From positions 186,001-250,000 of the forward strand of contig CANNFM010000005.1 of NCBI GenBank assembly GCA_947503835.1: 64,000 bases of DNA, read 5' to 3'. Positions 1 to 10,559 of this stretch are shown here, piece by piece. The notes beneath the pieces are model-generated. The model was given only the letters and a program-made list of their open reading frames with translations. It was not told the DNA's origin and ran no database searches. How positions within the stretch are numbered: the first letter of the stretch is position 1; every line of letters starts with the position of its first letter. Made by a program: the position numbers and the translations under genes. This DNA comes from an uncultured Aquimarina sp. GTDB lineage: Bacteria; Bacteroidota; Bacteroidia; Flavobacteriales; Flavobacteriaceae.

Positions 1-705
1 GGCGGTACTTCGGGGGTTATTTATGCAATAACCGATTCGACTTCTGCAAAAGAAGGGTTGAAACTCAACAATTTTGCACATGTTAACCATTCAGGAGAAA
101 AAGCCAGTATTGGAAAACTCTTGTGTATTAATGGAGCCGGAATTCAATACCGATGGTTAAAGAATAACCTTAATCTTGAAACGAATTCGTATCAAACCAT
201 GAATTCTCATGCATCAAAAGTGCCGGTGGGATCAAATAACTTACAACTGATTCCTTTTGGAAATGGTGCAGAACGAATGTTTGATAACCAAACCATAGGT
301 ACACACATTTGTAACCTGAATCTCAATAAGCATACTCGATCGCATATTTTTAGAGCTGCTTTAGAAGGAATTGCATTCTCCTTTGTCTACGGAATGGAGA
401 TTCTAAAAAAAGATAATACAGAAATAAAAGTAATACGAGCAGGTAATGATAACCTGTTTCGCTCAGAAATTTTTTCGAACACAGTAGCAACGCTAATTAA
501 TCAAGAAATAGAAATTTATAATACAACTGGTGCCATTGGAGCAGCTCGAGCAGCTGGACTAAGTGATGGTACATTTAAGGACTTTGGTACCATGATTACC
601 AAAAATGATCACGTGATGACGTATCATCCCCTACAAAATCAGGATGATTATGTAGAAGCATATAAAAATTGGAAAAAAGAATTAAATAGAATTATAGAAA
701 AATAA
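1..705 (+). CDS. xylB: Xylulokinase, C-terminal part (5' end outside window)
   Basis: FGGY-family sugar kinase that phosphorylates D-xylulose in the cytoplasm. The frame is open from base 1, so the window edge cuts the gene; 234 codons of the C-terminal half remain. The first residues read [13 protein letters not shown], which fits the FGGY domain II phosphate-binding segment of xylulokinases, and later segments ([51 protein letters not shown]) follow the family's ATP-binding C-terminal domain. A TTG at 58 is only an internal codon, not a start. xylA starts 8 bp after its stop, so the two form the classic xylA/xylB pair at the head of a xylose operon. The family assignment is firm from sequence and context; specificity for xylulose is inferred from xylA next door. 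Confidence 0.9.
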   Translation, partial: GGTSGVIYAITDSTSAKEGLKLNNFAHVNHSGEKASIGKLLCINGAGIQYRWLKNNLNLETNSYQTMNSHASKVPVGSNNLQLIPFGNGAERMFDNQTIGTHICNLNLNKHTRSHIFRAALEGIAFSFVYGMEILKKDNTEIKVIRAGNDNLFRSEIFSNTVATLINQEIEIYNTTGAIGAARAAGLSDGTFKDFGTMITKNDHVMTYHPLQNQDDYVEAYKNWKKELNRIIEK

Positions 706-712
706 AGTACAG

Positions 713-2038
713 ATGGCTTTGATAGGAAATAAAGAATATTTTAAAGGAATTAATGATATAAAGTTTGAAGGTGCAGCTTCAGATAATCCAATGGCATTCA
801 AATATTACGATGCAGATAAAGTGGTAGCTGGTAAAACAATGAAAGAACATTTCAAGTTTGCCATAGCCTATTGGCATACCTTCTGCGGGACAGGAGCTGA
901 CCCTTTTGGACCAGGAACACTTAATTTCGCCTGGGACAAATCTGAAGATGCTGTTACTGCAGCAAAACAAAAAGCCGATGCAGCTTTTGAGTTTATCACT
1001 AAAATGGGGTTTGATTACTTCTGTTTTCATGATTATGATTTGGTAAGAGAAGCTGCTACATTTTCAGAATCAGAAAAAAGATTATCAAGTATTGTTGAGT
1101 ATATCAAAGACAAACAACAAGCTTCTGGAGTAAAACTTCTTTGGGGTACGGCCAATTGTTTTTCGAATCCACGATATATGAATGGTGCTGCTACTAACCC
1201 AGATTTTAATGTATTAGCAAGAGCAGGAGGGCAGGTAAAATTGGCTTTGGATGCTACTATTGCATTAAATGGAGAGAATTATGTGTTCTGGGGTGGAAGA
1301 GAAGGATATATGTCACTTCTTAATACCAACATGAAGCGTGAATTGGATCACATGGCTACATTTTTAACTGCTGCAAGAGATTATGCAAGAGGACAAGGGT
1401 TTAAAGGAACGTTTTTTATAGAGCCTAAACCTATGGAGCCCATGAAGCATCAATATGATTTTGACACCGCTACATCCATTGCATTTTTAAAAGAACATGG
1501 ATTAGATAAAGACTTCAAAATTAATATCGAAGTAAATCACGCTACCTTGGCACAACATACTTTTCAGCATGAAATACAAGTTGCTGCAGATGCAGGAATG
1601 TTAGGGAGTATAGATGCCAATAGAGGTGACTATCAAAATGGTTGGGATACAGATCAGTTTCCAAATAATATAGCAGAAGTTACCGAAGCGATGCTAGTAT
1701 TCCTTAAATCAGGAGGATTGCAGGGTGGTGGTGTTAATTTTGACGCTAAAGTGAGAAGAAACTCTACCGATATGGAAGATGTGTTTCTTGCTCACATCGG
1801 TGGTGCAGATGTATTTGCACGAGCATTAACCATAGCAGAAAGAATCATTTCTTCATCTCCATATGATAGTTTAAGAGAGAAAAGATACAGTTCTTTTGAT
1901 TCTGGAAATGGTAAAGCATTTGAAGAAGGAAAATTAGATCTAAACAAGCTTTATACTATTGCTAAAGAAAATGGAGAGTTAGAATTACAAAGCGGTAAGC
2001 AAGAATTATTCGAAAATATCATCAACCAATATATCTAA
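713..2038 (+). CDS. xylA: Xylose isomerase
   Basis: Interconverts D-xylose and D-xylulose in the cytoplasm with two divalent metal ions. The 441-residue length fits class II xylose isomerases. Visible family signatures are the FCFHDYD segment with the catalytic His at residue 106 and Asp 107, the GGREGY segment, [17 protein letters not shown] with the first metal-binding Glu, [10 protein letters not shown], and the metal-site SIDANRGD...GWDTDQFP segment. The ATG start is 7 bp after the xylulokinase stop. It sits second in an 11-gene same-strand run, followed 7 bp later by a sugar symporter. Nothing looks broken. The assignment is very secure; glucose isomerisation is a common side activity of the family. 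Confidence 0.98.
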   Translation: MALIGNKEYFKGINDIKFEGAASDNPMAFKYYDADKVVAGKTMKEHFKFAIAYWHTFCGTGADPFGPGTLNFAWDKSEDAVTAAKQKADAAFEFITKMGFDYFCFHDYDLVREAATFSESEKRLSSIVEYIKDKQQASGVKLLWGTANCFSNPRYMNGAATNPDFNVLARAGGQVKLALDATIALNGENYVFWGGREGYMSLLNTNMKRELDHMATFLTAARDYARGQGFKGTFFIEPKPMEPMKHQYDFDTATSIAFLKEHGLDKDFKINIEVNHATLAQHTFQHEIQVAADAGMLGSIDANRGDYQNGWDTDQFPNNIAEVTEAMLVFLKSGGLQGGGVNFDAKVRRNSTDMEDVFLAHIGGADVFARALTIAERIISSSPYDSLREKRYSSFDSGNGKAFEEGKLDLNKLYTIAKENGELELQSGKQELFENIINQYI

Positions 2039-2045
2039 TATTCAC

Positions 2046-3662
2046 ATGAAATCAGTATTAGAGTTTGGAGATTGGATTGTTTTAGGGTTATATTTTTTAG
2101 CCTTAATAGGAGTCGCTGTATGGGTGATTCTTCAAAAGAACAAAAATACCGAAGATTACTTCCTGGCAGGTAGAAATGTAGGCTGGTTCGTAATAGGTGC
2201 ATCTATCTTTGCTTCTAATATCGGTTCTGAACATGTGGTAGGGCTAGCGGGTACCGGTGCAGAATCTGGGATGCCAATGGCGCATTATGAGCTTCATGCT
2301 TGGATAGTTTTAGTATTGGGTTGGTTATTTCTTCCTTTTTATATGCGAAGCAAGGTATTTACAATGCCTGAGTTTCTCGAAAAGCGATTTGATAGTAGAT
2401 CCAGATGGTTCTTATCGGTTTTCTCGTTAGTTGGATATGTAATTACCAAAGTATCGGTAACCATATATGCAGGAGGAATAGTGGTTTCTGAATTAATAGG
2501 AATCCCATTTTGGTACGGAGCTATCGGGATTGTCGTTTTTACAGGAATCTATACTGTAGTAGGCGGTATGAAAGCTGTAATTTATACTGAAACTCTACAA
2601 ACTATCATCCTTATTGCTGGTTCTGTAATCATTACCATATTAGGTCTACAAGAAGTAGGCGGCTGGGAGACCTTAAAAGAAACTGTAGGTTCAAACCATT
2701 TCAATATGTGGAGACCAATGAGTGATCCAGACTTTCCGTGGACAGGCTTGCTCTTCGGGGGTACAATAGTGGGTATCTGGTATTGGTGTACAGATCAATA
2801 TATAGTGCAACGTACTTTGGCAGCCAATAATATTAAAATAGGAAGACGAGGAGCAATATTTGGGGCATATCTTAAGATTTTACCCATTTTTATATTTCTT
2901 ATTCCTGGTATTATAGCATTTGCATTAGCAAAACAAGGAGTGCTAACCTATGAAAAAGCAGATGAGGTATTTCCGATACTAGTAAAAACATTATTACCCG
3001 TTGGATTAAAAGGACTCGTAGCAGGAGGATTAATGGCGGCGTTAATGAGTTCGTTGGCATCAGTATTCAATTCTTGTTCTACGATCTTTACAATAGATAT
3101 CTATAAAAAACTAAAACCATATACTTCAGAAAGAAAGTTACTAAACGTTGGTAAACTAGCTACAGTAATTATGGTAATTATGGGTATTATTTGGATCCCA
3201 ATCATGAATAAAATTGGCGGAGGTGTTCTGTATCAGTACTTACAAAGTGTACAATCTTATATTGCTCCACCCATTACAGCAGTATTCTTATTAGGCGTAT
3301 TATGGAAAAGAGTAAACTCTAAAGCAGCAATAGTTACTTTGTTTTCTGGGTTGGTAATTGCAGCATTAAGAATCACCGCAGAGATATTTAAAGATGATTT
3401 ATCAGGAATTATGTATCAGTTCGCGACCATAAATTTCGCTCATATGGCAATTTTTATGTTTATTATTTCTGTCATCATATGTAGTACTGTTAGTCTGCTT
3501 ACCAATCCGCCAAGTTATGCTGCAATTGCAGGATTATCCTTCGGGACATTAACCAAAGAACATAAATTAGAGAATAAAGAAAGTATTACATTATCAGATA
3601 TTATTCTATCTGTTTTATTAGTGCTTATAGTAATAACCATATTGTCCTACTTCGTAGGGTAA
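2046..3662 (+). CDS. SSS-family sodium/sugar symporter
   Basis: Inner-membrane Na+-coupled solute transporter of the solute:sodium symporter (SGLT-like) family, 538 residues with about 14 hydrophobic segments. Family features include the N-terminal [24 protein letters not shown] segment (TM1 region with the sodium-site unwound helix), the [14 protein letters not shown] segment and the [16 protein letters not shown] segment typical of sugar-type members. Seven bases separate it from xylA and 11 from the transaldolase, so it is co-transcribed. The likely cargo is xylose or a short xylo-oligosaccharide; this is inferred from the operon, since SSS substrate cannot be read from sequence. A second, less similar SSS protein lies at 62388-63965. 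Confidence 0.9.
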   Translation: MKSVLEFGDWIVLGLYFLALIGVAVWVILQKNKNTEDYFLAGRNVGWFVIGASIFASNIGSEHVVGLAGTGAESGMPMAHYELHAWIVLVLGWLFLPFYMRSKVFTMPEFLEKRFDSRSRWFLSVFSLVGYVITKVSVTIYAGGIVVSELIGIPFWYGAIGIVVFTGIYTVVGGMKAVIYTETLQTIILIAGSVIITILGLQEVGGWETLKETVGSNHFNMWRPMSDPDFPWTGLLFGGTIVGIWYWCTDQYIVQRTLAANNIKIGRRGAIFGAYLKILPIFIFLIPGIIAFALAKQGVLTYEKADEVFPILVKTLLPVGLKGLVAGGLMAALMSSLASVFNSCSTIFTIDIYKKLKPYTSERKLLNVGKLATVIMVIMGIIWIPIMNKIGGGVLYQYLQSVQSYIAPPITAVFLLGVLWKRVNSKAAIVTLFSGLVIAALRITAEIFKDDLSGIMYQFATINFAHMAIFMFIISVIICSTVSLLTNPPSYAAIAGLSFGTLTKEHKLENKESITLSDIILSVLLVLIVITILSYFVG

Positions 3663-3673
3663 AACTAGAAGAA

Positions 3674-4330
3674 ATGAAGTTTTTTATAGATACAGCAAAT
3701 TTAGATCAGATAAAAGAAGCACAAGCACTTGGAGTATTAGATGGTGTAACCACAAATCCATCTCTAATGGCAAAAGAAGGTGTAAACGGAAAAGAAAACA
3801 TCCTAAATCACTATCGCAACATTTGCGAAGTTGTAGAAGGAGATGTTTCTGCCGAAGTTATTGGGACTACTTTAGATGAGATGATTAAAGAAGGTGAAGA
3901 ATTAGCAGCATTGCATCCTCAAATTGTAGTAAAAATACCAATGATCAAGGATGGAATAAAAGCCATAAAATATTTCACCGATAAAGGGATTAAAACGAAT
4001 TGTACACTTGTTTTTTCGTGCGGTCAAGCATTACTAGCTGCTAAAGCAGGAGCAACATACGTATCTCCATTTATAGGGAGATTAGATGATATCTCTACAG
4101 ATGGCCTATTACTAATAGACGAGATTCGAAGAGTATATGATAACTATGGTTTTCAAACACAAATTCTTGCAGCATCAGTAAGACATACGATGCATGTGGT
4201 AAATTGTGCCAAAATAGGAGCAGATGTTATGACAGGTCCGCTTTCTGCAATAGAAGGATTGTTAAAACATCCATTAACAGATAGTGGTCTGAAGAAATTT
4301 CTGGAAGACGCACAATTGATGCAAGTATAA
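3674..4330 (+). CDS. fsa: Short transaldolase / fructose-6-phosphate aldolase family
   Basis: Class I aldolase of the short transaldolase (TalC/MipB/FSA) subfamily, 218 residues, cytoplasmic. The N-terminal FFIDTAN, TTNPSL (residues 27-30 region), the VVKIPM segment with the Schiff-base lysine at 87, TNCTLVFS and SPFIGRLDD are all present. In this operon it links the non-oxidative pentose phosphate pathway to xylulose-5-phosphate made by XylA/XylB. Members of this subfamily are either true transaldolases or fructose-6-phosphate aldolases, and the sequence alone does not separate the two with confidence. Spacing of 11 bp from the symporter supports co-transcription. Confidence 0.9.
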   Translation: MKFFIDTANLDQIKEAQALGVLDGVTTNPSLMAKEGVNGKENILNHYRNICEVVEGDVSAEVIGTTLDEMIKEGEELAALHPQIVVKIPMIKDGIKAIKYFTDKGIKTNCTLVFSCGQALLAAKAGATYVSPFIGRLDDISTDGLLLIDEIRRVYDNYGFQTQILAASVRHTMHVVNCAKIGADVMTGPLSAIEGLLKHPLTDSGLKKFLEDAQLMQV

Positions 4331-4356
4331 TATCATTGATTATAAAAGGAAGAGAT

Positions 4357-5058
4357 ATGGATGAGGATTTAATAGTAGACAAATTTTGGGAAAATGGTTT
4401 CATTATTTTTGAAAACTTTTTCAGCCCGGCATTGATGGATGAGTATAATGACAAGATACTTGATCATTATGGAGTTAACCCCGATTGGGAACATACCAAC
4501 GAGTTTATCACAAAATCTGCAGTAGAAGTAATTCCATGGTTTCCATATAGAGAAGGAAAACGATATTTTGACAGGATCAATGATGATAAGCATTTTAATG
4601 CAATCACCGATCTTATTTTAGACAATGGCTGGAACAACCTGTATTGTATGATGATGTTTTCTAAAGCAGGTAGCATAGGTCAGGCATGGCATCAGGATTG
4701 TTCACCAGATGATAAAAAGCTATACAACCTTAATCGATTAGTATATACACATGATATAACAGATGAAACGGGTGGAGAAATAGTGATTTTTCCTAAAACC
4801 CATAAAGCAGGAATGCTCCCCGCGGGGATTCCTAATGAAGATCTTGAAGGTCAATTGGTTTTTAAACCAAAAAAGGGAACCGTAATTTTCTTACATGGCC
4901 ATTGCTGGCATAGAGTAATGCCAGTGAAAAAAGATAGAATTTCATCTAATTTTAGAGCAGTACCAAAAGGTACACCAGAAGATATAACCGATATCTGTGT
5001 GTATCGCAATATGCGCTACAAATTTTCAACAAGTGAAGTAATAGAAGAACGTAATTAA
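4357..5058 (+). CDS. Phytanoyl-CoA dioxygenase (PhyH) family protein
   Basis: Predicted Fe(II)/2-oxoglutarate-dependent oxygenase, cytoplasmic (no signal peptide). The ATG at 4357 is preceded by AGGAAG at good spacing and is preferred over the in-frame TTG at 4336. The metal triad can be placed at WHQD (His112 and Asp114) and at HGHCWHRVMP (distal His182 or His185), with a downstream Arg around 195-200 for the 2-oxoglutarate carboxylate. The gene is embedded between transaldolase and a lipoprotein glycosidase; its stop is immediately followed by the next ATG. PhyH proteins hydroxylate lipids, natural products or small molecules. A role on a modified (for example methylated) xylose is only a guess from context. 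Confidence 0.8.
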   Translation: MDEDLIVDKFWENGFIIFENFFSPALMDEYNDKILDHYGVNPDWEHTNEFITKSAVEVIPWFPYREGKRYFDRINDDKHFNAITDLILDNGWNNLYCMMMFSKAGSIGQAWHQDCSPDDKKLYNLNRLVYTHDITDETGGEIVIFPKTHKAGMLPAGIPNEDLEGQLVFKPKKGTVIFLHGHCWHRVMPVKKDRISSNFRAVPKGTPEDITDICVYRNMRYKFSTSEVIEERN

Positions 5059-6399
5059 ATGAGAAAGCACGGTATTTTTTTAGTCCTTATTGGTACATTT
5101 TTTCTCTCTTGCACTACAACAAGGGGGCAGAAAAAAGAAGGAAACGACAACAATCCTTCTCTGGTTCAGGTGAAAGAGGTAGAAGGGCAGTATAATTTTT
5201 TCGTAAACGAAGAAAAATTTGAAGTAAAAGGTGTAGGGATCAATTATGCCGATGGTCATGATTTTGAAGCTTTACATAAAGCTGGAGGTAATGCTTTTCG
5301 AACCTGGACAGTAAAAAATGCAGAACAAGAGCTGGCTGCAGCCGAAAAATACGGATTCATGGTGGCTATGGGTATTAGTATCGGGAAAGAACTCTATGGC
5401 TTTGATTATAATGATAGAAGAGCGGTTGCCGAACAGTTTAAGAAAGTAAAAGCCATTATAAAAAGGTATAAGAATCATCCTAATGTACTATGTTGGGTAG
5501 TGGGTAACGAATTAAATTTGCTATTTAACGAAAACGGTACTTTGCGACCTGTAAATCCAAAAGTGTATGATGCTATGGCCGATATCATAGATTTTATACA
5601 CAAAGAAGATCCCAATCATCCGGTTACTATCACATTTGCAGGGGTTATCAAAGAGCATTTAAAAGTAGCCTTAGAACGTTGCCCTCAAATCGATATGGTG
5701 TCGGTACAGGTATATGGAGATCTGGAAAATGTAGAAGAACGCATGAAGAATACAGGGATAAAAAAACCGTATATGATTACCGAATTTGGACCTATGGGCT
5801 TTTGGGAAATGCCAAAAACAGAATGGAATAGAGAAATTGAAGAAGTTAGTGGCCCTAAAGCCGATGGGATTTTAGAAAGAATGCAAAAGGGATTAATAAA
5901 TAACAAATCTGGTAAATGTTTAGGTGGATTTGCCTTCGAATGGGGGCAGAAACAAGAACGTACACCGACCTGGTACGGGATGTTTCATAAAGACGGAAGT
6001 CAAACAGAAACCATAGACAACCTAACCAAACTATGGACTGGGAAATATCCCGAAAACCAGGCACCACGAGTTGATTCTTTATTACTTGATGGTAAAAAAG
6101 CAGTCGACAATGTGTATTTGAAACCAAATCAAAAATATACAGCAGAAGTATTTGCTTCAGAACCAGATAATGATACTTTAGTCTATAAATGGATAGTTTC
6201 AAAAGAAGTAATCAAAAGAAGTCAGGGGGGCGAAAAAGAACTAGAGCCGCCGGTAATAAATATAGAGGTTCTTTTAGATAAAGAAGGTAAATTTACCTTT
6301 TTGGCCCCAAAAGAAGGGGAGTATCGAATTTTGGTGTATGTCTACGATAATAAAGGTAAAGCAGGAGGAGGTAATGTTCCATTTATGGTAAAAAGATAA
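5059..6399 (+). CDS. Lipoprotein glycoside hydrolase, clan GH-A TIM barrel (GH2-like)
   Basis: Lipoprotein of 446 residues with a signal peptide and lipobox ending at Cys18 (FFLSC). Residues about 45-320 form a GH-A TIM barrel: the acid/base is Glu151 in WVVGNELN and the nucleophile Glu242 in MITEFGP. This is the arrangement of GH2 C-terminal barrels and GH5-type enzymes, but the N-terminal GH2 sandwich domains are missing. Residues about 335-446 look like an Ig/PKD-type beta domain (PDNDTLVYKW). The start codon directly abuts the preceding stop. It probably acts at the cell surface or in the periplasm on oligosaccharides from the same xylose polymer. The exact family is uncertain; transglycosylase activity is also possible. 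Confidence 0.75.
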   Translation: MRKHGIFLVLIGTFFLSCTTTRGQKKEGNDNNPSLVQVKEVEGQYNFFVNEEKFEVKGVGINYADGHDFEALHKAGGNAFRTWTVKNAEQELAAAEKYGFMVAMGISIGKELYGFDYNDRRAVAEQFKKVKAIIKRYKNHPNVLCWVVGNELNLLFNENGTLRPVNPKVYDAMADIIDFIHKEDPNHPVTITFAGVIKEHLKVALERCPQIDMVSVQVYGDLENVEERMKNTGIKKPYMITEFGPMGFWEMPKTEWNREIEEVSGPKADGILERMQKGLINNKSGKCLGGFAFEWGQKQERTPTWYGMFHKDGSQTETIDNLTKLWTGKYPENQAPRVDSLLLDGKKAVDNVYLKPNQKYTAEVFASEPDNDTLVYKWIVSKEVIKRSQGGEKELEPPVINIEVLLDKEGKFTFLAPKEGEYRILVYVYDNKGKAGGGNVPFMVKR

Positions 6400-6407
6400 A
6401 TTAATTA

Positions 6408-7400
6408 ATGGCAACGTATAAAAAGATAAAATGGGGGATCATTGGCCTAGGTAACATAGCACATCAATTTGCTAAAGACCTGGCGCTTGTACCTGATGCA
6501 GAATTAACTGCAGTGGGTTCTCGAACCATTACTAAAGCGCAAAAATTTGCCGAACAATATACTGCCAAAAAAGCATATGGATCTTATGATGAGTTAATAG
6601 CAGATCCCGATATTGATATCCTGTATATTGCTACTCCGCATGATTCTCATTCCAGTTTAACAATAAAGTCTTTAGAACAGAATAAACATGTGCTCTGCGA
6701 GAAACCAATAGCACTGCATTATAATGAAGCCATACAAATGATAAAAGCTTCTAAAGCGCAACATAAATTTTTTATGGAAGCCTTTTGGACGCGTTTTAAC
6801 CCTTCAGTTCAAGAAGCACTAGCAAAGATTAAAAATAAAGAAATAGGAGAGGTAAAGTATATCAACGCAGACTTTGCCTTTAATGTAGGAACCCCCCAGG
6901 GTAGAATGATTGATATTAGTACAGGAGGAGGATCGTTATTAGATATGGGCGTGTATCCATTATTTTTAGCATATGTAGTACTTGGGATTCCGGATAAAAT
7001 ATTAGCTTCTGCTAATTTTTATGATACTGGGGCAGATAAACAAACGTCTATGATTTTACAGTATGACAATGCACAATCCATTTTGCATAGTAGTTTTGTA
7101 TCTCCTTCAGATATGGTGGCTACAATTAGTGGTACCGAAGGTAGAATTCGTTTAAACGCAATATGGCATGAAACACAATCTTATGCCCTAATTAAAAACA
7201 ATCATAGCGTAGCGTATCAATTTCCTACCAAAGGAAAAGGATTTACCTATGAGATAGAAGAATGTCACCAATGTATTAGAAATAAAAAGATAGAAAGTGA
7301 GATCTGGTCACATCAAAATAGCCTTGATCTTATTACAATAGTGGATGAGGTTAGAAAACAAACAGGATTAGAGTTTCCTTCCGAAAAACAGCTTAATTAA
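6408..7400 (+). CDS. Gfo/Idh/MocA oxidoreductase, dihydrodiol/xylose dehydrogenase-like
   Basis: NAD(P)-dependent oxidoreductase of 330 residues. The Rossmann motif is GLGNIA at residues 13-18, the hallmark EKP triad is at 98-100, and EAFWTRFNP resembles the dimeric dihydrodiol dehydrogenase/NADP-dependent D-xylose 1-dehydrogenase subgroup. The C-terminal domain carries GGGSLLDMGVYP, usual for Gfo/Idh enzymes. No signal peptide, so cytoplasmic. It lies 8 bp after the GH2-like lipoprotein and 14 bp before the MFS porter. Within a xylose operon, oxidation of xylose or a xylose-derived keto sugar is the natural guess, but substrate cannot be read from the sequence. Confidence 0.85.
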   Translation: MATYKKIKWGIIGLGNIAHQFAKDLALVPDAELTAVGSRTITKAQKFAEQYTAKKAYGSYDELIADPDIDILYIATPHDSHSSLTIKSLEQNKHVLCEKPIALHYNEAIQMIKASKAQHKFFMEAFWTRFNPSVQEALAKIKNKEIGEVKYINADFAFNVGTPQGRMIDISTGGGSLLDMGVYPLFLAYVVLGIPDKILASANFYDTGADKQTSMILQYDNAQSILHSSFVSPSDMVATISGTEGRIRLNAIWHETQSYALIKNNHSVAYQFPTKGKGFTYEIEECHQCIRNKKIESEIWSHQNSLDLITIVDEVRKQTGLEFPSEKQLN

Positions 7401-7414
7401 TTTTAGAAAATAAT

Positions 7415-8953
7415 ATGTCAAGAAAAACACTTTTTATAGCATTCGTAGTTTCCCTGGGAGGGTTCCTATTTGGTTTTGATGCAGGGATTATCTCGGGAGT
7501 TATGGAATACGCCGGTCCGCAGTTCGATTTAAGCGTTGGCCAACTGGGGTGGGCAGTAAGTAGCCCATCTTTTGCTGCCATGATTGCTATGCTATTGGCA
7601 GGTAGATTAAGTGATCTTGTGGGGAGAAAAAAAATATTGTTAATCGTAGCATTTTTGTATGCATTGTCTGCTCTATTATCTGCATATGCATTATCATATC
7701 ATATGCTTTGGATTGCTAGAATGATAGGAGGATTGGCTTTCGGAGCTGCATTGATCCTGGCGCCTACTTATATTGCCGAGATTTCAACAGCAAAAAATAG
7801 AGGAAAACTGGTTTCAATACAACAACTAAATATTGTATTAGGATTCTTCGGGGCATTTCTTTGTAATTACTATTTGAATGGATTGAACAATATTGAAGGT
7901 GGTTTTTTTACCGATGAAACCGTATGGCGATGGATGTTAGGAATAGAGTTAATACCGGCCTTATTATATTTTATACTGCTATTCTTTGTCCCAAGAAGCC
8001 CACGTTGGTTATTTGTAAAAGGAAAAGAAGAAGAGGCCAAAGATGTACTAGTTAAGTTACATGGAAAAGCTACTGCCAATATCGAAGCAGAAGCGATAAC
8101 TAGTAATATGAATAAAGAAAAAAGAAACAAAAATGCTTCTATTTCTGAGTTATTTAAACCAGCCATTCGCTTTATTCTTATCGTTGGATTAACTATAGGA
8201 GTATTACAACAAATCACAGGTATAAATGCTATTTATTTTTATGCGACATCTATTTTTAAGCAAACCGGTATAGGAACCGATGCTGCGTTTGCTTCTGGTG
8301 TTTTATTGAGTTTTACAACCGTTGTATTCACAATTGTTGCCATGCTTCTGATTGATAGATTAGGAAGAAGACCATTACTTCTTATCGGTATTGGTGGAAT
8401 TGCAATTAGTCTGTTACTCTGTGCATATGGGTTTAATCAAGCTACATATCAATTAACCAAAGAAGAAATAGTACAACTCGAAGATATTGATCAGCAAAAA
8501 TTAATGTCGATTTCAGGTAAAATTTTTGAAAATGATGTTGATTTTAAAAATACAATGATAGAAAACCTGGGAACACAAGTCTATGCCAAAAACGAAGGAG
8601 CAATCCTTGAGGCGGCAACTAATATGAATGCTACCTTAGTTCTAATCGGTATTTTAGGGTTTATTGCATGTTTTGCATTTTCATTAGGTCCGGTGATGTG
8701 GGTAATGTTGTCAGAATTATATCCCAATAGATATAGAGGGTTGGCCATTGGCTTTATTGGCTTTGTAAATTCATTTGCCAGCTGGATCGTACAGCAAGTA
8801 TTCCCTTGGGAGCTATCAAATTTAGGGAATGCAATGAGTTTCTTTATTTTTGGAGCCATAGCATTGGTAGGCTTCTTCATTTTATTGAAGATACTACCAG
8901 AGACTAAAGGAAAGTCTCTAGAACAAATAGAAAAAGATCTGGTTATAAATTAA
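7415..8953 (+). CDS. MFS sugar porter (XylE/GlcP-like)
   Basis: Inner-membrane major facilitator of the sugar porter family, 512 residues, 12 predicted helices. The family signatures are visible: GRLSDLVGRKK after TM2, PRSPRWL after TM6, QQITGINAIYFYAT in TM7, DRLGRRPLL after TM8 and ETKGKSLEQIE at the C-terminal end. An insert of about 65 residues around residues 340-405 (TYQLTKEEI...AATNMN) between TM9 and TM10 makes the protein longer than Escherichia coli XylE; this appears in other Bacteroidota members. Its last base overlaps the first base of the GH43 start codon (TAATG), indicating translational coupling. Xylose or proton-coupled pentose uptake is the likely role. Confidence 0.92.
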   Translation: MSRKTLFIAFVVSLGGFLFGFDAGIISGVMEYAGPQFDLSVGQLGWAVSSPSFAAMIAMLLAGRLSDLVGRKKILLIVAFLYALSALLSAYALSYHMLWIARMIGGLAFGAALILAPTYIAEISTAKNRGKLVSIQQLNIVLGFFGAFLCNYYLNGLNNIEGGFFTDETVWRWMLGIELIPALLYFILLFFVPRSPRWLFVKGKEEEAKDVLVKLHGKATANIEAEAITSNMNKEKRNKNASISELFKPAIRFILIVGLTIGVLQQITGINAIYFYATSIFKQTGIGTDAAFASGVLLSFTTVVFTIVAMLLIDRLGRRPLLLIGIGGIAISLLLCAYGFNQATYQLTKEEIVQLEDIDQQKLMSISGKIFENDVDFKNTMIENLGTQVYAKNEGAILEAATNMNATLVLIGILGFIACFAFSLGPVMWVMLSELYPNRYRGLAIGFIGFVNSFASWIVQQVFPWELSNLGNAMSFFIFGAIALVGFFILLKILPETKGKSLEQIEKDLVIN

Positions 8954-10548
8954 TGAGTATGATCAAAAATCCAATAGTAAGAGGTTTTAATCCCGATCCA
9001 TCAATTATTAGGGTAGGCGAGGATTATTATATAGCTACTTCTACTTTTGAATGGTTTCCGGGGGTGCAAATACACCACTCCAGAGATCTTAAAAATTGGA
9101 AGGTAATCGCGCAACCTCTTAATAAAATCTCTCAATTAGATATGAAAGGCAATCCAGACTCTTGCGGAGTTTGGGCTCCTTGTTTATCTTATGATGACGG
9201 CATTTTTTATCTGGTATACTCTAATGTGCGATCGTTTGATGGTGTTTGGAAAGATACCCCTAATTACCTCGTAACTACAACAGATATTACTGGTGATTGG
9301 TCTGATCCCGTCTATCTGAGTTCGAGGGGATTTGATGGATCTATGTTTCATGATACTAATGGGAAGAAATACTTCCTCAATATGCTGGTTGATCATAGAA
9401 AAGGTAAATTCTTTGGTGGTATCGAATTACAAGAATATAATCCTACGCAAAAAGAACTGGTAGGGGATGTACAGTATTTACATTCAGGAACATCATTGGG
9501 GTGTACTGAAGGACCCCATATCTTCAAGAAAGATGGATATTATTATTTGTTATTAGCCGAAGGCGGAACAGAATACGGCCATGCAGAATCAATTGCTAGA
9601 TCAAAATCGTTATTAGGGCCTTATGAAATGCATCCAGATACGGCAATCATTACTTGCACATCTGATTCATCTCATGGGCTTCAGAAATCTGGTCATGGTG
9701 ATTTTGTAGAAACCCCAGATGGTAGATGGTATTTCGTTTTCTTAGTAGGAAGACCATTATCAGAGCATGGGAGATGTATTTTAGGCCGAGAAACCGCAAT
9801 AGAAGAAATAGAATGGAGATCAGGTTGGCCTTATTTAAAAAGTGGGTCAAAAGTACCAAGACTTGAAGTTCCGGGATTAGATGTAGAAGAATTTCCATTT
9901 GAAAAGACTTCAATAAGAGATGATTTTGATACTAAAGATCTAAGTATTGATTTTCAGTCTTTAAGAATTCCCAAAGACGAACGTTGGATTTCACTTCAAG
10001 AAAGAAAAGGTTTTCTAAGACTTAAAGGAAAAGAGAGTCTAACTTCTACCCATACACAAGCATTAGTAGCCAGAAGAGTACAACATTTTAAAGCGGAAGT
10101 ATCTACTTCACTAGAGTTTGATCCAAAGGATATTCTGGAAATGGCAGGCTTAGTATTTTATTACAATACCGGGCATTATCATTATCTACACGTGACTTCA
10201 AATTATGAAGGAACCAAGAAATTACTAAGAGTCATCTCTTCTGATCATTTTGCAATGGTAGAACAAGAACAGGAAATCGATATTACAGGTCAAGAACGTA
10301 TTGTTTTAAAGGGAGCTCTTGATCATGATACACTTCAGTTCTATTATAGTATCGATGAAGAAAATAGTTTTCATGCTATAGGAGAAACACTAGATGCAAG
10401 TATATTATCAGATGATTATGTACGAGATAGAGATGAGCGATATAGACCTGCATTTACAGGAATGTTCGTGGGGATGTGTTGCCAGGATCTAGGATACAAT
10501 AGAAAGCATGCCGATTTTGATTGGTTTGAGTATAAGGAAATAAACTAA
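8953..10548 (+). CDS. GH43 beta-xylosidase
   Basis: Cytoplasmic (no signal peptide) inverting glycosidase of 531 residues, long enough for the five-bladed propeller plus C-terminal beta sandwich of xylosidase-type GH43. The base is Asp15 in GFNPDPSI, the pKa modulator is Asp128 in GFDGSMF, and the general acid is Glu186 in CTEGPHI. Residues about 330-531 form the GH43 C-terminal sandwich that closes the active site. The ATG overlaps the transporter stop. It would release xylose from imported xylo-oligosaccharides, feeding XylA. Whether it prefers beta-1,4 or beta-1,3 linkages is not readable; the neighbouring GH26 points to beta-1,3. Confidence 0.93.
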   Translation: MSMIKNPIVRGFNPDPSIIRVGEDYYIATSTFEWFPGVQIHHSRDLKNWKVIAQPLNKISQLDMKGNPDSCGVWAPCLSYDDGIFYLVYSNVRSFDGVWKDTPNYLVTTTDITGDWSDPVYLSSRGFDGSMFHDTNGKKYFLNMLVDHRKGKFFGGIELQEYNPTQKELVGDVQYLHSGTSLGCTEGPHIFKKDGYYYLLLAEGGTEYGHAESIARSKSLLGPYEMHPDTAIITCTSDSSHGLQKSGHGDFVETPDGRWYFVFLVGRPLSEHGRCILGRETAIEEIEWRSGWPYLKSGSKVPRLEVPGLDVEEFPFEKTSIRDDFDTKDLSIDFQSLRIPKDERWISLQERKGFLRLKGKESLTSTHTQALVARRVQHFKAEVSTSLEFDPKDILEMAGLVFYYNTGHYHYLHVTSNYEGTKKLLRVISSDHFAMVEQEQEIDITGQERIVLKGALDHDTLQFYYSIDEENSFHAIGETLDASILSDDYVRDRDERYRPAFTGMFVGMCCQDLGYNRKHADFDWFEYKEIN

Positions 10549-10559
10549 AAAAAGGGATT

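Noticed and set aside
4336..4356. Longer start (TTG at 4336) for the PhyH gene.
   Set aside because: The ATG at 4357 has a well-placed AGGAAG and matches the family N-terminus.
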